NCBI GenBank assembly: GCA_040437565.1
Contig: JBDOQK010000103.1
Span: 1-21,998 of the forward strand
Source: Albugo candida
Taxonomy: Eukaryota; Oomycota; Peronosporomycetes; Albuginales
DNA length: 21,998 nt
Direction: 5' to 3'
Positions 10,990 to 19,938 of the stretch are shown piece by piece. The notes beneath the pieces were generated by a model. That model worked only from the letters and a program-made list of their open reading frames with translations. It did not search any database and had not been told where the DNA came from. Positions within the stretch are counted from its first letter, which is position 1. Each line of letters opens with the position of its first letter. Both the position numbers and the translations under genes were made by a program.

Positions 10990-12375
10990 CGTTACTATTG
11001 TGTTAGATCATCGGGACAAAAGATTTCGAGCTTTGGAATGAAATAAGGTAAAAGCATACGATGATTTTAATCCTCCCGATAAAGATGTCTTCATCTCGAA
11101 ATAAAACGAAACTAAAATGAGAGTCTGCCTGTGTGGATTGAGAAAGGCGTAATGCATGGAAAATCCGGTCTTTGTGGCATAAAAACAATATCTTTATGCG
11201 TTTTATATGTGTTAAGTGTTAGCAAACGTCGTGAGTTCTGCATGCCGATCCAAATTATTTTCAGCTCATTAGATGATAAGCAATTTATGACAGTCTTTCA
11301 TCCGACATATAGGCACCCAATCCAAAGGGGCTACCACGGTGTGGAACTCAGCTTTCACTCCATATGTAGTTATTGGTGGTATGATGATCTTTCCTTTTAA
11401 ATGAAGCAACCACAATTTGCAGTACTCTTCGTGGAGCCAAATTTGTATCTTTGCTGGCCGTGTTGAGTATTCTTTATTCCTGATCATCGTCCATTCACTT
11501 AAATGATCGAGCTGATGTTACCGATTTCTGTACACGGCATAGCCGTTGACACTTGCTCTATTAACTTCTCTTGAAACGGCGAATTTCCGTAGTACATTAA
11601 AACTACGGACTGTTATGAATCCTATGAGCCTGACCATTTATCATAACCAAAACGTCATGAACGAAATCCGTATATCCAACGATGCTGCAAAAAACTCTCG
11701 CCGCTGCTGATTATTGGAACAAAGTCGAGGAAACCGCAAACGTTCCATGAAGTATTCAATGTATTAATGTCGCAGTCCCCTGAACCAGCACATTTAAAAA
11801 AATATTTTTAAAGCAAGCCACTATTCATGCTAGACGTGGAGCTATATAATCACTAACAAACTACAATGAGGATCATGAGTCATCTCAGAAATGGTTCTTT
11901 TTTTTAGAGTACACTTTGCAATCTGTAGTGAGACAGAATATTTTATCAGTAGCACTATCGAGATTGTATTTTTACCTTTGAATGAAAGCCAATATGTTGT
12001 AACTTTCATCCGATCTAACAAAAAGTCATAAATTCGCATTGACGTATCAGTACAGGTTCTAAGCCTTCACCAAGCACTTCATTAATGAGCTTCTTCTCTG
12101 TGATGAAGAATATAGACTACCAAAGGTAGACATGACGACATCAATGATTCTTTGAACTAGAGTATCTAATGATTTTGAGCTGCATAAGTTGCAACGAAGA
12201 AATCAAAGAAGGCGAGTTGAATTGCAGTTTCCTCTATTGCCCCGGTTTTATCAACCGAATTTACGAGATGCATAAATTGTCGGCACGATCTCCCAATGGT
12301 GGATAGAGCCGTTTCTGATAGTTCTATCATTTCATACTTCAACTTGTTTGAATTGAAGCTCATGGAACAAGCCAT
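10990..12375 (-). pseudogene. String of coding-like fragments in shifting frames, probable decayed host gene
   Basis: Minus-strand open segments with protein-like composition follow one another. They are 12166-12375 (70 codons with an ATG, containing LSETALSTIGRSCRQFMHLV and IQLAFFDFFVATY), 11842-12039, and short segments between 11520 and 11780 such as one reading IVGYTDFVHDVLVMINGQ. Further ones are 11269-11487 (ATG start, with EFHTVVAPLDWVPICRMKD) and 11003-11188 (with RDEDIFIGRIKII). They lie end to end on one strand and change frame at each break, the pattern of a gene that has gathered frameshifts and stops. No domain is recognised. Some segments may be chance frames, and two separate relics cannot be excluded. 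Confidence 0.35.
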
Positions 12376-12504
12376 AGTACTCTATCAGATAGGAATCTCT
12401 TTAAACAAATATGTAGAAGCTAAGTGCAAGTTTATGAATAATACAGTGTCGCAAACAATGTCACTGTAGTTAAGGATGGAAGGTTGACACTCAAGATAGA
12501 ATAG

Positions 12505-13045
12505 ATGGATGTATTTTTCAACAAATTATTTGCTCGCTGCTGGAGACCACATCTACTTGATACAGAGACAGCGAGTTATATAACTCCTATGGTGAATGAT
12601 CCCGATATTTCGAACCAGGCAAAGGCCGAAGAGGAAAGTAAGTTAACGTAGGGTACTAACGAGAGTTCCGTAAATACCCTATAAGGAGCAACTTTTTTGT
12701 ATGCCATCTTTCTATGCGGTTTCTACACTCAATTATATCTGTACATGTCGTGTCACTCATAAAAATGCCGTTTGCCACGAAAAATCAGCTTTTGACATTG
12801 TTTAGTCTCTTTGTTGCCGTAAATGATGAGAAAAAACGTTTTACAAGTAGGACGTGAAGCAAATGCCAACAAGGCTACGCTATGTACTGATCAACATGCT
12901 CGTCTATCAGGTTCGTGAAGACTATCTGGTGACACGAATTGATTTTGTATGTAAACTCGTACAAGCTTCTATGAAACGGATTTACTGTAGCAAATTATCG
13001 GAAAGTTCTGATCTCTTCGCCAAGAAACCAGCTTTAAGGAGCTAA
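12505..13045 (+). pseudogene. Candidate small spliced gene or gene relic, unrecognised
   Basis: An ATG at 12505 opens 44 codons (beginning MDVFFNKLFARCWRPHLLDT) that run into a consensus donor GTAAGT at 12638. A perfect TACTAAC branch-site match lies at 12654-12660 and an AG at 12684-12685, giving a 48-base candidate intron. After it, in phase, come about 25 codons that are strongly hydrophobic (ATFLYAIFLCGFYTQLYLYM, a possible membrane segment), then a stop. A second coding-like stretch on the same strand at 12854-13045 (with YQVREDYLVTRIDFVCKLVQ) has no ATG at its start and may be a later broken part. Whether the first piece is a living small gene or the head of a relic cannot be settled from sequence alone. 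The intron is shorter than is common in oomycetes. Confidence 0.3.
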
Positions 13046-13268
13046 ATTGAAATAAGCTTTCGGTTCCACGTGTGTATAGAGTTTATTAGAGTCACAAACA
13101 ACTACAACACTCACGTACCTCTATACGTTTCACACTACGACTCTCGACATGAACTCATGTGATAGGCTTTTGAAGCTCGGAAGCATTAGTTCAATTTGGT
13201 AAAAAAAGGTATTGATATTTTGACAACTTTTTTTTAAAATTACATTTTTATTTCATTTTAAATTACAT

Positions 13269-13368
13269 NNNNNNNNNNNNNNNNNNNNNNNNNNNNNNNN
13301 NNNNNNNNNNNNNNNNNNNNNNNNNNNNNNNNNNNNNNNNNNNNNNNNNNNNNNNNNNNNNNNNNNNN
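13269..13368. other. Assembly gap, 100 N
   Basis: A placeholder gap. It is preceded by an A/T-only low-complexity stretch (about 13220-13268), which probably stopped the assembly. The flanks do not match each other. Confidence 1.
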
Positions 13369-14302
13369 TAATGACACAGCAATTATTATGTGCCAACGCC
13401 GAAAATAGAATGTATTAGGAAAATTATCTATTTATTAGAGCTTGTCCTGGATCTGAGCTAGCCAAAGTTGCGTTCCTCATAGGTGGCGCGGTATTGCCAA
13501 TTTGCATCTACCTGAGGTTATTTTGCATTTATACATTATACATGCAAAGGTCTTATCTCTTTTCCATTTGCTTTTATAGAAAGTAAGAGTAGAATGTGTC
13601 GAATGGAAATTGCCATATATATTAGCCTATCACAGTTGAAATATCAGGCTATTAGCCAATCACAAATAATTCTCGATTGAAGCTGTTGGAGCAACAATTT
13701 AGGGTGTGTATGCATGTAATTAGTTAGCAATGTAAAATTATGTATGTAGTTTTTAAAAAAAAAGAAGTTGTGAGAGTAGTAATTTAACTAGGCATGCTGT
13801 AATACCCTTTATATCGAGAGCAAAAGTATAGACCAGTCTTTTGATTCAATATAATTACTTCTCATACCAAGAAGTCGCCACCATTGAATAATGTACACTA
13901 AATTACACAATCTAATTATTTGAAAACTTCAAGAATTCACGAAAACTGCGGTGAAGATAGATTCAACAACCGAGACAATTGGACCATTTTTTTGTCGGTA
14001 ACTGCGTTCTTCTTGCTCACGATTGTAAACAATTATGGGCGAGTGCACTGTAGATCAGATCAATAATCTAGGTCACCTTTCATTGTCCTGTACGGCAGTG
14101 AGACTATCGAGAATTGGATTTATATGCATAAATTATGATAGGAATGAACCTTTCAATTAGTCTTCTCGTAGATCTTGCCTCTATTTGAGAAAAAGATCTG
14201 TACTGATTTAAAGGTTTTTCGTTTTATAAAGAAGCGCACAAAAACCGCGATTTTTGAATACCTTTATATTTCTATGAACAGGCATAGCATAAGAGTATTC
14301 GA
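13369..14302. other. AT-rich spacer, no gene seen
   Basis: No reading frame with convincing composition or motif was found on either strand. A short imperfect direct repeat (ATTAGCC followed by TATCACA or AATCACA) occurs at about 13621 and 13654. The second copy contains a CCAAT-type motif with no gene near enough to give it meaning. Confidence 0.5.
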
Positions 14303-15919
14303 TCATCCGATTGTTACGATAACGATGCATTGACTGCTATCAGCACTAAACTCAGCTGCAAGTACCCTTTGGAAAGTAGCCAATTCATTTGCATCAGTAC
14401 TCATTACAATAGAAGGACAAATTAAACCGAACCACTTTGCTACATCGACAATATCCACAACTTAGTTCACGTAAAGATCGTTCCGATAGAAAATTCTGTC
14501 AAGCAGAACACGTCAATGGCATTCATATCGATAATGAACGATGAATATTTGATTCGAAATCCAGCAACAGGAATCATACCGATCAGCAATTATCTCTTTT
14601 GACATATATCCTTCGATCGCGTTCCCTCTTTATGTTATCATGAAAATACATTACTAGTAGAGCTTATTTTGCAAATTTGCTGGAAATCAATCGTTCCTGT
14701 ATCAAAGTGAGTAGCCGCCTTAGTTGACAAGACGATACTCATTTTCTGCAATCGGTGCTCGTGGTTTCCAAATATAAACAATATATCCGGAATTCTCTCA
14801 GCGGCCGCTTTATAAACTCTATCTCCTTTGCCGATAACTCTTTTAAGATATAAAACGCTCCTCATTTGCACACAAAAGCATATTACTTCCATAGTAAGCC
14901 AGACTTCACTATTCTTGAACAGTATGAGTTCTCAATGTTCAAAATTATATATTTCAAATGAATGCGTCGTACATTCTTTACTGATGCTTATCGTACCTTA
15001 TCCTGGACTTGGGTGGGGATGAGAAACTCTAATATCCCAGGTACCAGACAGCTGACATAAATCAAAAACCGTATGCTCCTTCTTTCTCACCGATGTGCAA
15101 ATATAGTGCATTCTCGATACATGTGCTCGTCGTGCTCAATGAAATTGGATCTAGCAAGACATATAGGAGAGGCGCTTATTGCTACACTTTAGGCTTTGCT
15201 AAAATCATTCTAGACGGTGTGATTTGATTGCGCGTTTAACGGTAAAACAACAGCGAGCTACATTAAAGGAGCCATAAAATCCGAAAATGTACGAACTTCA
15301 CAGATGTTTTGGTCTCATCCATACGAAATAAGACTGAGGCAACGGCGTTTGCATATCCGATGTTGATGGACACAGGCTGACGCCAGGGATTGGGCGCCTC
15401 CGATCCTTTCGCAAGTGAAGAGAATACTAAATCACACTATTTTCCTGAAGACACAATAGCGTGATTCGGCTCGTTAAAGGAGGATGAGATTAGCGTTTCA
15501 CTCCTAGCCTAGCTGACGACATATAAGTGAGAATTATCGTAAGATTTTGGACTTTACGAGGATAATACATGAAGTCATACTTTTCGGATATATAAAAATC
15601 TCTCAAGACACGAGAATTTGGTGACTTGTCTGAACTATGTCTTTCCTTTTCTAAATGACATTACACTCTCAAGACGTTGTTTTATCTCCATCGGTAATGA
15701 TCATCTTGGTTCTATCCTCTATAATAGAAAATCACTGGGCAGGATGACGGCTTTTTGAATAGCAACCTGATGTGTTTTACGCTGGCTCTCGACGATAAAG
15801 TTCAAGCTTACTCCGCGAGAGAAAGCGCGCCAAACGGAGATACGTTTTGAAAGACTGAACTTGAAGCCATTCTTTGTGATGAGAGAATGTATGTGAAAAT
15901 CAGTTTGCGTCAATTGCAT
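14303..15919 (-). pseudogene. String of coding-like fragments in shifting frames, probable decayed host gene
   Basis: Five protein-like segments lie in line on the minus strand. These are 15719-15919 (ATG start, with KRISVWRAFSRGVSLNFIVE), 15490-15660 (with SEKYDFMYYPRKVQNLTIIL), 15298-15426 (with RRRPIPGVSLCPSTSDMQTP), 14638-14892 (with RIPDILFIFGNHEHRLQKM and KAATHFDTGTIDF) and 14303-14461 (with VVDIVDVAKWFGLICPSIVM and DANELATFQRVLAAEFSADS). Two are bounded by stops without a start codon, so they cannot be genes on their own. GNHE followed by H-R-L resembles the metal-binding GNH[DE] motif of calcineurin-like phosphoesterases, but the other blocks of that family are not seen, so no function is assigned. 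At least four frame changes or stops would separate these pieces. Confidence 0.42.
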
Positions 15920-16204
15920 TTATCACGCTAGCTGTTTTTTACTCATTTAGTATCTTGCCTCGTGAATGAATGTGCGTGCAATAATTTCTGCCACCTATGT
16001 TCCTGCAAGCGTTGAGATTGCACTTTTAATGTACGACTCACGCTTGTGCTTTCAATGTAAGCCTTGGTATCTATAGTTATTCATGCAAACGGCCATGGAG
16101 CCTGAATTTCGTCTACACTACTGATATGCAGGTTTTTGATCTCAGTTGAAGGTGTCTATATTACTAGAATTAGACTAACTGACTTCTCTAGTTGCCTAGG
16201 CTAT
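15920..16204. other. Short spacer before a gap, no gene seen
   Basis: Nothing recognisable. Apparent frames around 16136-16473 are produced by reading through the N run and the 3' end of the homeobox gene. Confidence 0.5.
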
Positions 16205-16304
16205 NNNNNNNNNNNNNNNNNNNNNNNNNNNNNNNNNNNNNNNNNNNNNNNNNNNNNNNNNNNNNNNNNNNNNNNNNNNNNNNNNNNNNNNNNNNNNNNN
16301 NNNN
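16205..16304. other. Assembly gap, 100 N
   Basis: A placeholder gap about 135 bases downstream of the homeobox stop codon. It probably falls in that gene's 3' flank. The flanks share no overlap. Confidence 1.
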
Positions 16305-16439
16305 GGATAATTGTAGCGAGGTGGAATGCACACGATATCGCTCCGCTTTCAGAGGTTCACTCACGTCAGTGCTAGTGCTAGGCACTTACTCAGGCTTGCG
16401 AAATTGCTTGTTGTCGTACTCACTCAAGTTACAAGCGGA

Positions 16440-17240
16440 TTACGAAAAAGAACGGATGGTTCGAAGATTTTGATTGTCATTCCATTCTCTCTTTCTTCTC
16501 TGGTTGCGAGCAGATGAGAAAGACACGGGTGAAAGATTCGCATTTTCCATTTCATTCCAGGTATACAGCTCCTTGCCGGAGACCACCTCCCATGTACATG
16601 CAGCAGTCAAGCTTTCCGAAGTCTGCAATGTTAACCGACGGCGCATGAGCGGCATCCATATTCGTTTTCTTGCGTTTGTAAACCAGTTTGTCAATTGTTT
16701 CAAGCCAATGCCTGTTTTCTCAATTAGCATTTCCTTGTCGCTATTTGTCGGATAAGGATGTGCAATATGCTGAGGTGAAAAAAGCCAATCCTTCAAAATC
16801 GCGACAGCCTTTGACGGTAGATCCCGACGTGACCTTTTTATTCTCACATTCGAACTCGAAGAAGCTTTGCTGGATGTCTCCAACGGTAGAGCGCCTTCTA
16901 ATGGTCCGCTTGCTTGCTTGAATGTGTCATCCTGATGGGTCGAGGCAGGTACTGGTTCACCTTCCCCAGCAGCAACCTCATTGTTCAGCAAATGGCTAAT
17001 GCTGGATTTTCTGCAATATGAAGATCTCGAACAATAATTTGCTGAATCGGTCGCAATTGCTTGGTGTTCTTGTTCATTCCCTAACAAATCTTTGGACATT
17101 ACGGTAATTGGACTCGTTTTCGATGTCTGACTCGTGCTCATATTGGTGTAAACATCAAAGGAATGTGATGATTCAGAATGCATTGCCTCGTTGTTGCTCA
17201 GCGCTGATACTTTGCTCGGGTCGCTGCTGTTTGGAATCAT
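16440..17240 (-). CDS. KN/TALE-class homeodomain transcription factor
   Basis: An intact frame of 266 codons ends in TAA. The frame opens further up at a GTG, but the first ATG (17240, with A at -3) is the expected eukaryotic start. Residues 1-132 are Ser/Thr-rich and look disordered. A basic cluster RIKRSRR (about 133-139) starts the homeodomain, which runs to about 196. Helix 1 is ILKDWLF. The three-residue loop insertion that defines the TALE class is P-Y-P (162-164, within HPYPT). The recognition helix is LKQLTNWFTNARKRIW with the invariant W186, F187, N189 and R191. Homeodomain position 50 is Thr where most TALE proteins have Ile or Gly. No KNOX, MEIS or PBC partner domain precedes it. 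The tail (197-266) is short and basic near its end. Role: nuclear sequence-specific DNA binding, with target genes unknown. It is flanked upstream by a relic on the same strand and downstream by a gap. Confidence 0.9.
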   Translation of the reverse strand: MIPNSSDPSKVSALSNNEAMHSESSHSFDVYTNMSTSQTSKTSPITVMSKDLLGNEQEHQAIATDSANYCSRSSYCRKSSISHLLNNEVAAGEGEPVPASTHQDDTFKQASGPLEGALPLETSSKASSSSNVRIKRSRRDLPSKAVAILKDWLFSPQHIAHPYPTNSDKEMLIEKTGIGLKQLTNWFTNARKRIWMPLMRRRLTLQTSESLTAACTWEVVSGKELYTWNEMENANLSPVSFSSARNQRRKREWNDNQNLRTIRSFS

Positions 17241-17495
17241 ATTTCTTTCCACACACGATTGTCATGACGATACTGCAGGTGATTCTTTATGAAAATAAAT
17301 TGTATCGACACTGGCAAGACGCTTCGTTCAGTGACTCGAATGTGAATGTTTATTTACTTCGTCATGTTGATCGTGAGTATTATGCGACAGTGAATTCTGA
17401 ATGCACAGACTCAAATTGTATCGAAGTATTCACTGCACGATAGTGTTAGTTGTAAAAGCGACATTGCGACAGACCCGTTGATGAAGTTGGCTTCC

Positions 17496-19420
17496 TCATT
17501 GTGGGTCGAATGTATGGTTCTTGAATATCGAAGCAATAACATGTTTCTCAAACCATTCCATCTGTTCTTGATGGTCTAGCGAATTGCAGAATCTAATCAG
17601 CCTGAACATTTCGATAGACCAGCTCCACCCTCGCATATCGTTTCTTATATCATCCTTCTGCGTTTCGAACGATTCATATGGGAGTCAATGCATTCTAGGG
17701 TCCAAAAAAGAGTAAATAATTACCGAATACAATTTGTAAATGCATTAGGTATTTATCTGAGAAGTAGCATATGACACGGTGCACGAGTGGAAAATGACTC
17801 CTTAACGGTGGATATGTCGCGTATGACGTTGTATTTCTACGAATTGAGGCTTGCACCTTGATTGAGTCAGCGCCTTCACCAAACGGATGCTGAAGATCTT
17901 TCAATCGATTGCACCACATTAAGATCTAGAGATACTGGCTTCCTTTATAAATCTGCTCAACCATCACTCAAAGGTTCATCACTCGCTGAAAATCGATTGC
18001 TGACGAAACTGCGCTTGCAAGACCAAATCAGTATTGCAAGATGCGACTGAATTCTTTCACGCGCTACGAGACAACAACGACAACCCCATTAATTCCCTTC
18101 ATTGCGACATCACTGTAGTATAAGCTCTATAAAGATAGTATTTTTATCCCAGTTTAAAGTACTGCCTCGCTTTTGGATTGTAAATCACGTCACAAGTTCA
18201 TGAGTTCCTCGACTATTGTCATGACAAGACATGACAGAAGTCGCAGGCAAAATATGCTGAACCTCAAGTTGATGACTCTATCCCTACCAGGCAGTGAAAT
18301 CATACGTACGCTCTGTCTCATAAAAGATGTTTTCCAGTATGAAAGCTCTATTTGTTTCATAGATTAGAGTCGTATATCACCGTTTTTTCCACTCTTAGCG
18401 TATACTTCGGTTCGTAAATTTCTCAAGTAATGCAAGTGGAGAATTGGCATCATCCACTCTTGGCCATCCATGCGTTTTATACGCTCATGATACATAAAAC
18501 GTGCATTCAATAGCGTGGTACATGTACGAGCAACATCGTTCAGAACACAAGCAACATCCGAGGCCATTACATTATCACTTCATAAGTGACTTTGGGGACC
18601 CTTATCGAATTTGTTACAAGCGACTTAGCATCTATGAAACCATCCTTGAGATTGGCCATTTTCCAGTAATGTAACAGGTCCCCGGTAACGCCCAAATTGG
18701 ATATCAATGCAGTTCCGGGCTACATCTCAATACGTTTGAATTAAGAGCTGCGATTCTTCTAATGGAGCAATACTAGAATGTACTAAGCAGGTATTCTAGT
18801 AATGCTGCTTGTAAAAACTCTAATATCGGTTTTTGGATTATTTTGATTAGAAGAGAATCCATGGTCGATAGGTAGGTTGAAGGGCGCGCAACTTGCGGCA
18901 ATACGTTAATGCAGGTCGTGGCAGTTCTCGAAACAAAGATAAACTTACTTCTGTGACTGTATTCTAGCTTCATTCATCATGCACACGACCTGTTTGATAG
19001 GCCCATCGAATCAGGCGGCAAAGGGCGTTTACTAAATTTGGAATATAAGCTCTGTGTACCCTATGGAATGCGATCTCCAGTGTGTAGTCCATTATTCGAT
19101 AGCCTAAGAGGGCGGATACTACCTGTGCGAACATATGTCTCGAAATGCAATGGGTTTACAGCCTGGTGCTCGTGTGATATAATTTCTAGAACAAGAAGCC
19201 TTTGAATGAAGGAAGAAGTGGTATGCGAGTAGAATTTTAAAAGAAATGCATAGGCTACCAGATTCACGCGGCAGGCTGAGGGTGATGCACATACCGACAT
19301 CCGAATAGTCGACAATCGGTAGCTCAAGAAAACGTCAGATATCCTGTCGGAGATAGTCATGGTCATGGCAGCGTACTCGGACAGACCCTCCACAGAATAT
19401 GAATTGAAGGTAGCAGATAT
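17496..19420 (-). pseudogene. Long host-gene relic in shifting frames, unrecognised
   Basis: Eight protein-like segments tile the minus strand with little overlap: 19061-19420 (with VEGLSEYAAMTMTISDRISD and NLVAYAFLLKFYS), 18970-19062 (with YIPNLVNALCRLIRWAYQTG), 18773-18973 (with NVLPQVARPSTYLSTMDSLL), 18567-18719 (with DLLHYWKMANLKDGFIDAKS), 18364-18567 (with MDGQEWMMPILHLHYLRNLR), 18190-18363, 17695-17919 (with DLQHPFGEGADSIKVQ) and 17496-17684 (with RGWSWSIEMFRLIRFCNSL). Neighbouring segments change frame within a few bases of each other, for example at 18567 and 18973, which is what single-base indels produce. The content is rich in predicted helices. I recognise no family. The original gene would have been about 1.9 kb. 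Live exons cannot be wholly excluded, but too many joints lack splice sites. Confidence 0.5.
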
Positions 19421-19704
19421 TCAAGGGATAAATAGTGCATGAGCGTCTGGAGCGTGTCGGGACGTGATATAGTCAATCAGCTATCAGCAGGACGGAAGGG
19501 GGTCAACGTCTGAATGACTGATAGGTCTTCCGAAGGCTACATTGGCATTTTTTGGACTGGGATATGCTACCTGTAAATGCACATAGATTTTTTTTGGTTT
19601 CATTCGTCAATAGCACATTTATAGAGTGCCCAACATTACGGATTTGAGGGGTAGTAAAGTTGCCCATCAAACGTTACGAAAACATCTATGTGGAGCTTAC
19701 CCAT
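19421..19704. promoter_or_regulatory. Spacer between two divergent relics, possible former shared promoter
   Basis: About 280 bases separate the upstream end of the minus-strand relic from the first ATG of the plus-strand FHA-like frame. No gene is seen inside. Head-to-head genes with short spacers are common in oomycetes, so this may be an old bidirectional promoter. No specific motif was identified. Confidence 0.25.
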
Positions 19705-19938
19705 ATGCGAGCAAAGTCGCTTTCTTTGGTATCGCCTTTAAAAGATGGCAATTGCTATCACATTACACCTGTAAGCATTCGTCTCATTTCCACAAGCTTT
19801 ATTGGTCATCGGAGTCTTGGTAATCGTTCCAAATCCATGGAAGTCTTAACATGGTGCAAGAACAGGACTATTGTTGAAATCCAAGATCTCTCACAATTTG
19901 GGGTGCAGTACACAGACTTTAGAATTAAGCGAACCTAA
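19705..19938 (+). pseudogene. FHA-like N-terminal fragment, possibly of a nibrin (NBS1)-type protein
   Basis: From the ATG, 77 codons read into a stop. Residues 8-21 (LVSPLKDGNCYHIT) resemble the W-x-L-x-P...Y-x-L-T-P start of nibrin, where an FHA domain begins at the very N-terminus. Residues 57-73 (VEIQDLSQFGVQYTDFR) resemble the end of an FHA domain, whose pattern is V-x-I-x-D-x-S-x-x-G-T-x-V-N-x-x-x-I. The central phosphothreonine-binding G-R...S-x-x-H part is shortened or degenerate (IGHRSLGNRSKSM). FHA proteins of this kind bind phosphorylated partners in DNA double-strand break repair. The fragment is too short to work alone, and coding-like pieces in other frames follow it downstream, so it reads as the head of a decayed gene. 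The family assignment is tentative. Confidence 0.33.

Noticed and set aside
11131-11400. 89-codon plus-strand frame
   Set aside because: It begins at GTG, not ATG, and overlaps better coding-like segments on the opposite strand.
16136-16517. Several overlapping frames around the third gap
   Set aside because: They read through the N run or are the opposite-strand shadow of the homeobox gene's 3' end.
17263-17443. 60-codon plus-strand frame with an ATG, starting just outside the homeobox start
   Set aside because: Composition is plausible, but there is no motif, and the position is the expected promoter or 5' UTR of the homeobox gene.
18173-18367. Plus-strand 64-codon frame
   Set aside because: It lies opposite a minus-strand relic segment and starts at a non-ATG codon. 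More likely a shadow.
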